Origin: Marinobacterium rhizophilum
GTDB lineage: Bacteria > Pseudomonadota > Gammaproteobacteria > Pseudomonadales > Balneatricaceae
Length of the DNA: 64,000 nt
Assembly: GCF_024397915.1 (NCBI RefSeq)
Contig: NZ_CP073347.1
Span: 3,038,001-3,102,000 of the forward strand
Direction: 5' to 3'
Shown: one piece after another, positions 16,336 through 23,975 of the stretch
Layout: each line of letters begins with the position of its first letter
Position numbering within the stretch: the stretch's first letter is position 1
Position numbers and translations under genes: made by a program
Notes under the pieces: model-generated
The model's input: the letters and a program-made list of their open reading frames with translations, nothing else
The model's database searches: none
Told to the model about the DNA's origin: nothing

Positions 16336-17390
16336 CCCTGCCTGCTCCCGCGGTAGGCCGCGCCTATCATCTGGCTCAGCTCATGTACCGCCATGCCATA
16401 GAGCCGGCTGTGGTTGTAACGGGTGATAACGTAGAAATTGTGCAAACCAAAGCGGTATTCATCGCCGTCAGCCATTTCAAGCTGCATCAGGGTCGCTTTC
16501 TGGGCGGAATCCAGATCCTTGCGGGTACTGATACCCCGTTCTGCCCACTGCGCCAGGGTAACTTCGGGCTTGAGGCTCGCATTGAACCAGCTGGCATCCG
16601 TCGCGCCATTGATCACCACGTTACTGGTCACAGGCTCGCCCTGTTTCCAGCCGTGGCGGGCAAAGTAGTTGGCGACGCTGCCGATGGCATCCACCGGGTT
16701 GCCCCAGATATCACGCTTGTTGTCGCCATCGAAGTCCACCGCGTAGGCGCGAAAGCTCGAGGGGATAAACTGGCCATAGCCCATGGCACCGGCATAGGAG
16801 CCCTTGAGGGAGAGCGGATCGACCTGCTCTTCCTTCACCAGCTGGACATATTCCTTGAGCTCGCCGCGAAAGAAAGCGCCGCGTTTGGGGTAATCAAATC
16901 CCAGGGTCGCCAGGGCGTCGAGTACACGGTAACTGCCGGTAATGCGTCCATAGCGGGTTTCCACACCAATAATGGCGACAATCACCTCGGCCGGTACGCC
17001 ATACTCCTGCTCGGCCCGGGCCAGGGTGTCGGCGTGTTCGCGCCAGAACTGGATGCCCTGGTCGATACGCTTTTGTTCGATAAATATCTTGCGGTACTCG
17101 CCCCAGGTCAGGCGCTTTTCCGCCGGGCGCGACATCGCCTTGAGAATCGACTCCTGGCGCTTTGCCTGATCGAGCAGACTCACCAGGTAGGCGCGATCCG
17201 CTCCCTGGGCCACCATTTCATCGATCAGCGCCACGGCTTCAGGATGCTGCGAGTAGCCGCTGCCAGCAGCGGCTGCCTTGACCTCCTGCGGGGCGGCGTC
17301 CTTGCTGACATGACCAACCGCCGTTGATGCACAGCCGGTCTGTAATACCAGCGCCAGTGAAACCAAAGCGGGAACCAACATTTTTTGCAT
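16332..17390 (-). CDS. mltB: lytic murein transglycosylase B
   Basis: This 352-residue lipoprotein (signal with lipobox LVLQTGCAS) cuts glycan strands to give 1,6-anhydro ends. The catalytic Glu sits in IIGVETRYGRITGSYRV; other family blocks are KRGAFFRGELKEYVQL, SYAGAMGYGQFIPSSFRAYA and VDFDGDNKRDIWGNPVDAIGSVANYF. Only MltB-like family 3 enzymes have this order. It lies between rodA (13-base gap) and rlpA (overlap). Confidence 0.96.
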   Translation of the reverse strand: MQKMLVPALVSLALVLQTGCASTAVGHVSKDAAPQEVKAAAAGSGYSQHPEAVALIDEMVAQGADRAYLVSLLDQAKRQESILKAMSRPAEKRLTWGEYRKIFIEQKRIDQGIQFWREHADTLARAEQEYGVPAEVIVAIIGVETRYGRITGSYRVLDALATLGFDYPKRGAFFRGELKEYVQLVKEEQVDPLSLKGSYAGAMGYGQFIPSSFRAYAVDFDGDNKRDIWGNPVDAIGSVANYFARHGWKQGEPVTSNVVINGATDASWFNASLKPEVTLAQWAERGISTRKDLDSAQKATLMQLEMADGDEYRFGLHNFYVITRYNHSRLYGMAVHELSQMIGAAYRGSRQG

Positions 17391-17403
17391 ACTTAATCCC
17401 TGT

Positions 17404-18546
17404 TTAACGACGCAGCATCTGCCGATGGGTATGAACCGACATCATAATGCCGAACCCTGCCATCAGCGTCACAATAGAGGTACCGCCATAACTGATCAAG
17501 GGCAGCGGCACACCAACCACCGGCAGGAGTCCGCTGACCATGCCAATGTTTACGAAAACATACACAAAGAACGTCAGAATAATGCTGCCCGCCACCAGGC
17601 GCCCAAAGCTGTCCGGCGCCCGGCTGGCGATGATCAGACCACGACCGATAATCAGCAGGTACAGAAACAGCAGTATCAGTACACCCACAAGCCCGAGCTC
17701 TTCGGCAATCACCGCAATAATGAAGTCGGTGTGGGACTCCGGCAAAAAGTCCAGCTGTGACTGAGTCCCGTCCATGTAGCCCTTACCCCAGACGCCGCCC
17801 GAGCCGATCGCCGTCTTGGACTGAATAATGTTCCAGCCACTGCCCAGCGGGTCACTCTCGGGGTCCATGAAAGTGAGTACCCGCTGACGCTGATAGTCCT
17901 TCATCACCATCCAGAGCCCCGGCAGCGCGGCGCCTGCGGCCAGCATGGCGGCAAACACATAGCGCCACAGAATGCCCGACAACAGCAGCACAAAGATCCC
18001 CGAGGACGCTATCAGCAGCGAGGTTCCAAGATCCGGCTGCTTCATGATCATGACGGACGGGATACCCAGAAGCACCAGCGAGACGATAATGTGCCCGGGG
18101 CGCGGTGGCAACGGCCGGCTCGACAAATACCAGGCAATCATCAGCGGCAGCACCAGCTTGGTGATTTCGGACGGCTGAAAGCGGAATCCCGGCAGTGCCA
18201 GCCAGCGCTGGGCTCCCTTGGCGCCGACACCCACCAGCAGCACCGCCAGCAGCAACAGGACACTGGCGGCGAACATCCAGGGCGCCCAGCGTGCCAGGTG
18301 GCGTGGATTGATCTGGGCCAGCACAACCAGCACGACCAGACCTGCCGCCATGCGAATCGCCTGGCGGCTGACATAGCCGGCATCCTGACCCGAGGCGCTG
18401 TAGAGCACGAACAGGCCAAAGCCGCACAGCAGCAGCACGAACAACAACATCCAGGCATCCAGATGCGTGTAAGACCACCAGCCCGGACGGTTCGCCAGAT
18501 GCTGGCCGGATTCGGGCATGGTGCGCTGAAAATCACGCAGGCTCAT
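17404..18546 (-). CDS. rodA: peptidoglycan glycosyltransferase RodA (SEDS)
   Basis: RodA is the SEDS polymerase of the elongasome and works with PBP2. The 380-residue protein has about ten membrane helices and the SEDS motifs KPAEITK-like QPSEITKLVLPLMIAWYL, FLPESHTDFIIAVIAEELG and PLPLISYGGTSIVTLM. The ATG at 18546 lies 7 bases after GGAGG and overlaps the stop of a 21-codon upstream frame (ATGA), the last link of the coupled chain that follows mrdA. Confidence 0.97.
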   Translation of the reverse strand: MSLRDFQRTMPESGQHLANRPGWWSYTHLDAWMLLFVLLLCGFGLFVLYSASGQDAGYVSRQAIRMAAGLVVLVVLAQINPRHLARWAPWMFAASVLLLLAVLLVGVGAKGAQRWLALPGFRFQPSEITKLVLPLMIAWYLSSRPLPPRPGHIIVSLVLLGIPSVMIMKQPDLGTSLLIASSGIFVLLLSGILWRYVFAAMLAAGAALPGLWMVMKDYQRQRVLTFMDPESDPLGSGWNIIQSKTAIGSGGVWGKGYMDGTQSQLDFLPESHTDFIIAVIAEELGLVGVLILLFLYLLIIGRGLIIASRAPDSFGRLVAGSIILTFFVYVFVNIGMVSGLLPVVGVPLPLISYGGTSIVTLMAGFGIMMSVHTHRQMLRR

Positions 18547-18608
18547 GTCCGTACCTCCAGCCTGTTAACAGCCACTCGCTGCAACACAATCACAAAACCA
18601 GACGTCAT
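18543..18608 (-). CDS. 21-codon linker ORF between repeat unit 3 and rodA
   Basis: The frame MTSGFVIVLQRVAVNRLEVRT begins at an ATG overlapping the stop of the third mini-ORF (ATGA), behind GGAGG with 7-base spacing, and ends in a TGA overlapping the rodA ATG. The coding arrangement is directly visible; whether a peptide accumulates is unknown. Its second half supplies the rodA ribosome-binding site, so its main role may be to carry ribosomes into rodA. Confidence 0.45.
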   Translation of the reverse strand: MTSGFVIVLQRVAVNRLEVRT

Positions 18609-18760
18609 CGCGAGACCTCCGCTTCCTGCACCAGTTCTTCCGGCATAGGGTCCTCGCTGGGTACGTTGCCGGAAGCGCCAAGCAGCCAGGCATCCATCAC
18701 CTGGCGGGCAAACGCAGGCAGGCGCAAGCGCGGGTATAATAGCGCCGCTCGAATCCTCAT
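18605..18760 (-). CDS. PBP2-tail mini-ORF, copy 3
   Basis: This 51-codon frame starts with MRIRAALLYPRLRLPAFARQ and ends with PEELVQEAEVSR, the same ending as PBP2. It differs from copies 1 and 2 by VMDAW and by DPMPEEL in place of DPILEEL. Its ATG overlaps the stop of copy 2 and is preceded by GGGGAGG at 7-base spacing. It has no recognisable domain beyond the PBP2 tail. It could be a real small protein of the elongation operon or a decaying duplication. Confidence 0.5.
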   Translation of the reverse strand: MRIRAALLYPRLRLPAFARQVMDAWLLGASGNVPSEDPMPEELVQEAEVSR

Positions 18761-18912
18761 CGCGAGACCTCCCCTTCCTGCACCAGTTCTTCCAGTATCG
18801 GGTCCTCGCTGGGTACGTTGCCGGAAGCGCCAAGCAGCCAGACATCCATCACCTGGCGGGCAAACGCAGGCAGGCGCAAGCGCGGGTATAATAGCGCCGC
18901 TCGAATCCTCAT
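18757..18912 (-). CDS. PBP2-tail mini-ORF, copy 2
   Basis: This 51-codon frame has the same MRIRAALLYPRLRLPAFARQ start, then VMDVWLLGASGNVPSEDP and the ending ILEELVQEGEVSR. It overlaps copies 1 and 3 by 4 bases at ATGA junctions, each behind GGGGAGG. The N-terminal 18 residues are new relative to PBP2; the remainder matches the PBP2 tail, with GASGNVPSEDP replacing GIDPSEDP. Function unknown. Confidence 0.5.
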   Translation of the reverse strand: MRIRAALLYPRLRLPAFARQVMDVWLLGASGNVPSEDPILEELVQEGEVSR

Positions 18913-19064
18913 CGCGAGACCTCCCCTTCCTGCACCAGTTCTTCCAGTATCGGGTCCTCGCTGGGTACGTTGTCGGAAGCGCCAAGCAGCCAGACATCCA
19001 TCACCTGGCGGGCAAACGCAGGCAGGCGCAAGCGCGGGTATAATAGCGCCGCTCGAATCCTCAT
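18909..19064 (-). CDS. PBP2-tail mini-ORF, copy 1
   Basis: This is the first of three coupled 51-codon frames after mrdA. Its ATG (19064-19062) overlaps the mrdA TGA, behind GGAGG with 7-base spacing. The sequence is as copy 2 except GASDNVP for GASGNVP. The Arg-rich, hydrophobic N-terminal half could form an amphipathic helix; the acidic C-terminal half is the PBP2 tail. If translated, it would be made at a rate tied to PBP2. Function unknown. Confidence 0.5.
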   Translation of the reverse strand: MRIRAALLYPRLRLPAFARQVMDVWLLGASDNVPSEDPILEELVQEGEVSR

Positions 19065-20983
19065 CGCGAGACCTCCGCTTCCTGCACCAGTTCTTCCAGT
19101 ATCGGGTCCTCGCTGGGATCGATTCCAAGTAGCCAGGCATCCATCACTTGGCGGGCAATGGGGGCGGCGGTACTGGAGCCGCCACCGCCGTTTTCTACCA
19201 CCACGGCGACGGCGATCTGCGGATCATCCACCGGCGCAAAGGCCACGAAGAGAGCATGGTCACGGTTACGCTCCGACAGCTTGGAGGCGTCATAGCGCTC
19301 ATCCTGCTTGATACCCACCACCTGGGCGGTACCGGTTTTGCCAGCGATAATGTAACCCGCATCCTGTCCCGCCTTGCGGGCCGTGCCGCGCTCACCGTGC
19401 ATGACATCCACCATGCCCTTGATCACCTGCTGCCAGTAGGCATCGGACTTGACCGTCACGTCCGCCGGCACTTGCCTGGCGTCCTCCAGTTGCGGCATGT
19501 CGATATTGATATCACCATTTTCAGCAGCCGTGCGTACACCCTGCAGCAGCTTGGGCTGTACCCACTTGCCACGATTGGCCAGCACCGTAGCCGCCGTTGC
19601 CAGCTGCAGCGGCGTGGCGACAAAGAAACCCTGCCCGATACTCAGGTTGACCGAGTCACCCGGATACCAGGGACGGTTGCGGGCATTGCGTTTCCACTCC
19701 TTGGACGGCAGTACTGCCGGTACCGCTTCGGGCAGGTCCAGGCTGGTGACATCGCCGAAGCCGAAGCGTCCAAGGTAATCCGACATCTTGTCCACACCCA
19801 TGCGGTAGCCCACGTCGTAAAACCAGACATCGCAGGACTGCGCCAGCGCCAGGTTCAGGTCCACCCGGCCATGGCCACCGCGCTTCCAGTCACGGTAGCG
19901 GCGACCGCCCTGGCTGAGGGTGAAGAAACCCGGGTCCCACACCGTATGAGACGGCGATACCGTGCCAGAATCCAGCGCCGCCAGGGCAATCACCGGCTTG
20001 ATGGTCGACCCCGGCGGATAACCGCCGCGCAGAGCCCGGTTGAACAGTGGCAGGTCGGGCGAGTCCCGCAGCGCGCTGTAGTCCGCGGTCGAAATGCCGG
20101 TGACAAACAGGTTGGGGTCATAGCCCGGCTCGCTGACCAGCGCCAGAATACCGCCCGTTTTGGGGTCGATGGCCACGACCGAAGCCTTGCGGCCATCGAT
20201 CAGGCGTTCGGTAATCTGCTGCAGTCGCAGATCAAGGCTGAGCACCAGGTCATCACCAGGGACCGGGTCGACCCGCTCCAGCACCCGCAGCACGCGGCCC
20301 CGGGCGTTGGTTTCAACCTTCTGAAAGCCTACCTGGCCATGCAGTTGCGGCTCGTAGAACTTCTCGATGCCCAGCTTGCCGATATAGTGCGTGGCGGCGT
20401 AGTTATTGGCTTCCACCTGCTGCAGCTCGGCCTCGTTGATGCGACCGACATACCCCAGCGCGTGCACCACCGCCTCGCCATAGGGGTAATGACGAATCAG
20501 GTCAGCTTCAACCTGCACACCCGGCAAACGGTGGTAATTGACGGCAATGCGGGCGATTTCCGGCTCGGTGAGACGAAAGCGTACCGGTACGGTTTCAAAC
20601 GGGCGGCGACGCTGGCGGTAACGCCGGTCAAAGCGCTCCAGCTCGGACTCGGTAATGGGAATCAGCGTTTTGAGGATGTCCAGCGTCCCCTCAAGATCCC
20701 GTACCTCTTCCTTGAGTACCGTAACGCTGTAGCTGGGGCGGTTTTCGGCCAGCAGCACACCGTTGCGGTCATAGATGAGACCACGGGTGGGCGCCACCGG
20801 CTGCAAGTGCACCCGGTTGTCCTCCGACATGGCGGCATAGCGGTCGTACTGCACGACCTGGAGGAAGTAGAGGCGCCCGACCAGCACCGTTACCAGCGTC
20901 AAAACCAGCACAAAGGCCAGCATTGCCCGAGCACCAAAGGTGCGGCTTTCCTGGCTGTAATCCTTGAAGCGTTCGAAGGCCAT
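19061..20983 (-). CDS. mrdA: penicillin-binding protein 2 (elongasome transpeptidase)
   Basis: PBP2 crosslinks peptidoglycan during elongation together with RodA. From the ATG at 20983 (MAFERFKDYSQESR) the protein has 640 residues, with a membrane anchor near residues 18-40, a pedestal domain (NRPSYSVTVLKEEV to about 240), and the transpeptidase motifs STIK in PPGSTIKPVIALA, SCD in LAQSCDVWFYDVG and KTG in IAGKTGTAQVVG. The start lies 7 bases after rlmH. The C-terminal tail (ARQVMDAWLLGIDPSEDP, then EELVQEAEVSR) is the source of the 152-bp repeats downstream. Confidence 0.97.
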   Translation of the reverse strand: MAFERFKDYSQESRTFGARAMLAFVLVLTLVTVLVGRLYFLQVVQYDRYAAMSEDNRVHLQPVAPTRGLIYDRNGVLLAENRPSYSVTVLKEEVRDLEGTLDILKTLIPITESELERFDRRYRQRRRPFETVPVRFRLTEPEIARIAVNYHRLPGVQVEADLIRHYPYGEAVVHALGYVGRINEAELQQVEANNYAATHYIGKLGIEKFYEPQLHGQVGFQKVETNARGRVLRVLERVDPVPGDDLVLSLDLRLQQITERLIDGRKASVVAIDPKTGGILALVSEPGYDPNLFVTGISTADYSALRDSPDLPLFNRALRGGYPPGSTIKPVIALAALDSGTVSPSHTVWDPGFFTLSQGGRRYRDWKRGGHGRVDLNLALAQSCDVWFYDVGYRMGVDKMSDYLGRFGFGDVTSLDLPEAVPAVLPSKEWKRNARNRPWYPGDSVNLSIGQGFFVATPLQLATAATVLANRGKWVQPKLLQGVRTAAENGDINIDMPQLEDARQVPADVTVKSDAYWQQVIKGMVDVMHGERGTARKAGQDAGYIIAGKTGTAQVVGIKQDERYDASKLSERNRDHALFVAFAPVDDPQIAVAVVVENGGGGSSTAAPIARQVMDAWLLGIDPSEDPILEELVQEAEVSR

Positions 20984-20990
20984 GGAATCG

Positions 20991-21458
20991 CTATTTGTGG
21001 TAGGGGTGACCCTGCAAAATGGTACAGGCACGGTAGAGCTGCTCTGCCAGCAGCACCCGCACCAGCGGATGGGGCAGCGTCAACGCCGACAGCGACCAGC
21101 GCTGATCGGCCGCCGCACTGCAGCGGGCATCCAGGCCGTCCGGACCGCCAATCAGCAAGGAGATATTGCGACCTTCCATGCGCCAGCCTTCCATGTGCGT
21201 CGCCAGCTGCTCAGTCGACCAGTTGCGGCCTTCGACTTCCAGCGCCACCACCCGGTCTCCCTTGGGGATGGCTGCCAGCATCTGATCGCCTTCCTGGCGC
21301 TTGGCGCGGGCAAGGTCCGCGCCCTTGCCACGGTGCCCCAGGGGCAGTTCCACCAGTTCCAGTGTCAAATCCGCCGGCAAGCGCTTGGCATACTCGTCGT
21401 AGCCCTGGGTCACCCAGCCCGGCATCTTGCCACCGATGGCAATCAGACGTACTTTCAT
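20991..21458 (-). CDS. rlmH: 23S rRNA (pseudouridine1915-N3)-methyltransferase RlmH
   Basis: RlmH is a SPOUT-class methyltransferase acting on the 70S ribosome at helix 69. The 155-residue protein matches the family length and has MKVRLIAIGGKMPGWV at the start, the SAM-binding LLIGGPDGLDARC, and the C-terminal knot LTLPHPLVRVLLAEQLYRA followed by the closing GHPYHK. It follows rsfS by 5 bases, the usual pairing. Confidence 0.97.
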   Translation of the reverse strand: MKVRLIAIGGKMPGWVTQGYDEYAKRLPADLTLELVELPLGHRGKGADLARAKRQEGDQMLAAIPKGDRVVALEVEGRNWSTEQLATHMEGWRMEGRNISLLIGGPDGLDARCSAAADQRWSLSALTLPHPLVRVLLAEQLYRACTILQGHPYHK

Positions 21459-21463
21459 CGCCG

Positions 21464-21805
21464 TTACTCTGCCGCCTGGGCCGCGTCAAAGCTCCACAAC
21501 CGTTCCAGATCGTAGAAGCTACGGGCATCGGGCATCATGATGTGGACAACAATGTCGCCCAGATCCACCAGTACCCAGTCACCGACGGTCTGACCTTCGG
21601 TACCCAGTGGCATCACGCCGGCCTCTTTCGCCTTCTCGATCACTTCCTGGGAAATGGAGTTCACATGGCGATGGGAGGTTCCGCTGGCGATCAGCATGTA
21701 GTCCGTCACGCTGGATTTGCCCTGCACGTCCAGCAGCACGACGTCTTTGGCTTTCATATCTTCCAGCGCGGTCTGCGCCAGTGTGACCAGTTGATCAATC
21801 CGCAT
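21464..21805 (-). CDS. rsfS: ribosomal silencing factor RsfS
   Basis: RsfS binds L14 and blocks subunit joining when nutrients are scarce. The 113-residue protein shows the family core KDVVLLDVQGKSSVTDYMLIASGTSHRHV and GDWVLVDLGDIVVHIMMPDARSFYDLERLW. It sits between nadD and rlmH with 5-6 base gaps, indicating one transcript. Confidence 0.97.
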   Translation of the reverse strand: MRIDQLVTLAQTALEDMKAKDVVLLDVQGKSSVTDYMLIASGTSHRHVNSISQEVIEKAKEAGVMPLGTEGQTVGDWVLVDLGDIVVHIMMPDARSFYDLERLWSFDAAQAAE

Positions 21806-21811
21806 CTTCGG

Positions 21812-22480
21812 TTAACTATCCTCTTCAATCACGTAAAGGTTATGGTGTTGCATATAGTGCCAGACGGGGTCCGGACACAGGTAACGGGGCGACAGCCCCT
21901 TCGCCACCAGCTGTCGAATCTGGGTGGCTGAAATGCTCAACGGCGTCAGCTCATGCATCAGCACACGGCCGCAGGGCGATCCCAGTACGGTCTCCAGCGA
22001 CCGGGTTTCGTGAGCACGACCAAAGCGGCGCATGCGCTCATCGGGCTCATAGATATAGCCCGGTCGGCACACCACAATGATGTGGCAGTAGTTCGGCAGC
22101 TGTTCCCAGCCATGCCAGCTGGCCAGCCCGAGGTAGGCGTCCATTCCCAGCACCATGCACAGCGGACGGTCGGGCCCGATCTCGGCCCGCAGGGACTGCA
22201 GCGTCAACAGGCTGTAGGAGGGCTTGTCCGACAGCACCTCCCGTGCATCCACCCGCAGGGCCGGTTCCTGCTCCACCGCCAGCCGGACCATCTCCAGGCG
22301 CTGCTCCGATGAGCAGCCAGGCTGCTCGCGGTGCACCGGGGCCTTCGAGGGAATCAGGCAGACCTGATCGACCCCCATCCACTGCTGGATCTCCAGCGCG
22401 GTGCGCAGGTGACCATTGTGCACGGGGTCGAAGGTACCGCCCATGAAAACCAGGGCATCCGCGGGGCCGGTGTCGGTCAT
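21812..22480 (-). CDS. nadD: nicotinate-nucleotide adenylyltransferase
   Basis: NadD makes deamido-NAD from nicotinate mononucleotide and ATP. The 222-residue protein has the nucleotidyltransferase HxGH-type motif in MGGTFDPVHNGHLRTA, the conserved GMDAYLGLASWHGWEQL, and the ISATQIRQLVAKG motif (family ISSTxIR) near the C terminus. In E. coli nadD follows holA; here it belongs to the proA-nadD-rsfS-rlmH-mrdA string. Confidence 0.96.
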   Translation of the reverse strand: MTDTGPADALVFMGGTFDPVHNGHLRTALEIQQWMGVDQVCLIPSKAPVHREQPGCSSEQRLEMVRLAVEQEPALRVDAREVLSDKPSYSLLTLQSLRAEIGPDRPLCMVLGMDAYLGLASWHGWEQLPNYCHIIVVCRPGYIYEPDERMRRFGRAHETRSLETVLGSPCGRVLMHELTPLSISATQIRQLVAKGLSPRYLCPDPVWHYMQHHNLYVIEEDS

Positions 22481-22486
22481 GTCCGT

Positions 22487-23743
22487 TTACTGACGGATAT
22501 GGCCATCACCCAGCACCACGTATTTCTGCGACGTCAGCCCTTCAAGGCCCACCGGGCCGCGGGCATGAATCTTGTCGGTGGAGATGCCGATTTCAGCCCC
22601 CAGGCCATACTCGAAACCATCGGCAAAGCGCGTCGACGCATTGATCATGACCGAGCTGGAATCCACTTCGCGCAGGAAGCGCCGCGACTTGGTGTAATTT
22701 TCAGTGACGATCGCATCGGTATGGTGCGAACCGTACTTGTTGATATGACTGATGGCTTCATCCATGCCGTCCAGCACCCGGATCGACAGAATGGGGGCCA
22801 GGTACTCGGTAGACCAGTCCTCCTCGGTCGCTGCCAGCACCTGCGGCAAGAGCGCGCGGGTGCGTTCACAACCACGCAATTCCACGCCGGCCTGCTCATA
22901 GGCACCGGCCAGTTCCGGCAGCACCGCGGCCGCCACGCTGCCGTCAACCAGCAGGGTTTCCATGGTGTTGCAGGTGCCGTAACGATGCGTCTTGGCGTTG
23001 ATGGCGATGTTGATCGCCTTGGAGGTGTCCGCCTCGCTGTCGATAAAGACGTGGCAGATACCGTCCAGATGCTTGATCACCGGCACCCGCGCATCACGGC
23101 TGACCCGCTCAATCAGGCCCTTGCCGCCACGGGGCACGATAACGTCCACGTACTGCGGCATGGTAATCAGCTGACCCACGGCAGCACGGTCGGTGGTTTC
23201 CACGACCTGCACGGCGGTCTGCGGCAGACCGGCACGCTTGAGGCCGGCGGCAATGCACGCAGCAATCGCCTGGTTGGAATGAATCGATTCGGAACCGCCA
23301 CGCAAAATGGCTGCGTTGCCGGACTTCAGGCACAGGCTTGCCGCCTCGACCGTCACGTTGGGGCGCGACTCGTAGATGATGCCGATAACACCCAGTGGCA
23401 CGCGCATCTTGCCGATCTGGATACCGCTGGGGCGGTAATTCATGTCGGTGATGCCACCAATCGGGTCCGCCAGGGTCGCGACCTGGCGCAGGCCCTCGAT
23501 CATGGTATCGATGCGCGCCGGTGTCAGTTCCAGCCGATCCAGCATGGCGGCATCCAGGCCATTGGCCCGGCCGTTTTCCAGATCCTGTCGATTCGCGCCA
23601 GCCAGGCTATCGCGCGCCGCTTCGATGGCCTCGGCCATATACAGCAGCGCCTTGTTCTTGATGCCGGTCTCGGCCCGCGCCATCAGCCGCGATGCCTCGC
23701 GTGCACGCTGACCCAGCTCGATCATGTATGCCTCTACGTTCAT
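22487..23743 (-). CDS. proA: gamma-glutamyl phosphate reductase
   Basis: ProA reduces gamma-glutamyl phosphate to glutamate semialdehyde in proline synthesis. The 418-residue protein has the aldehyde-dehydrogenase fold, the catalytic Cys in HRYGTCNTMETLLVDG, NAAILRGGSESIHSNQAI in the NADP domain, and RGPVGLEGLTSQKYVV near the end. It is the first gene of a long minus-strand operon, divergent from the membrane protein at 23976. Confidence 0.98.
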   Translation of the reverse strand: MNVEAYMIELGQRAREASRLMARAETGIKNKALLYMAEAIEAARDSLAGANRQDLENGRANGLDAAMLDRLELTPARIDTMIEGLRQVATLADPIGGITDMNYRPSGIQIGKMRVPLGVIGIIYESRPNVTVEAASLCLKSGNAAILRGGSESIHSNQAIAACIAAGLKRAGLPQTAVQVVETTDRAAVGQLITMPQYVDVIVPRGGKGLIERVSRDARVPVIKHLDGICHVFIDSEADTSKAINIAINAKTHRYGTCNTMETLLVDGSVAAAVLPELAGAYEQAGVELRGCERTRALLPQVLAATEEDWSTEYLAPILSIRVLDGMDEAISHINKYGSHHTDAIVTENYTKSRRFLREVDSSSVMINASTRFADGFEYGLGAEIGISTDKIHARGPVGLEGLTSQKYVVLGDGHIRQ

Positions 23744-23823
23744 GCCCTGCCCTTAGCTCCGGTCGTTAACTTGCGCATTATACCGTCCGAAACCCGGATG
23801 TTGCATGAAGGATTTCACTTTTA

Positions 23824-23872
23824 CTGCCGCCGTTTTTCCTGCCAGGGCGGCAGGGGCGTGAAATAGCCCCTG
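23824..23872. other. two adjacent inverted repeats in the proA divergent region
   Basis: CTGCCGCC (23824-23831) pairs with GGCGGCAG (23846-23853), and CAGGGGC (23851-23857) pairs with GCCCCTG (23866-23872), so the two hairpins share bases and are mutually exclusive. They lie about 80-120 bases upstream of proA. They could be operator-like or an mRNA leader structure; the sequence does not decide. Confidence 0.35.
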
Positions 23873-23975
23873 CGCCGGCAACAACATGCAGCCCGGCGGC
23901 ACTGTGCCGGCCCCGGTTGAGCTGTTATGATCGGTTTCGTCCCATTTCCACGTGCCCCGGATAACCCAGCCCACT

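Larger units (their letters stand above)
18605..19060 (-). repeat. three 152-bp tandem repeats derived from the 3' end of mrdA
   Basis: Units at 18909-19060, 18757-18908 and 18605-18756 have an exact 152-base period. Copies 1 and 2 differ at one base; copy 3 has a handful of differences. About 100 bases of each unit match the mrdA 3' end beginning at 19061, and about 50 bases are not found in mrdA. Because 152 is 4 less than 156 (52 codons), each unit recreates a GGAGG-N7-ATGA stop/start junction. The + strand of each unit contains a TATAAT. Confidence 0.95.

Noticed and set aside
18605..19060. 152-bp repeats as a CRISPR array or phage element
   Set aside because: Units are directly adjacent without spacers, are far longer than CRISPR repeats, and derive from the mrdA 3' end.
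19148..21931. 927-codon plus-strand open frame
   Set aside because: It is antisense to mrdA, rlmH, rsfS and part of nadD, has no domain resemblance, and arises from GC-rich codon use of the real genes.
22331..23866. 511-codon plus-strand frame over proA
   Set aside because: It is the shadow of proA, with low-complexity His/Gln/Arg composition and no ribosome-binding site.
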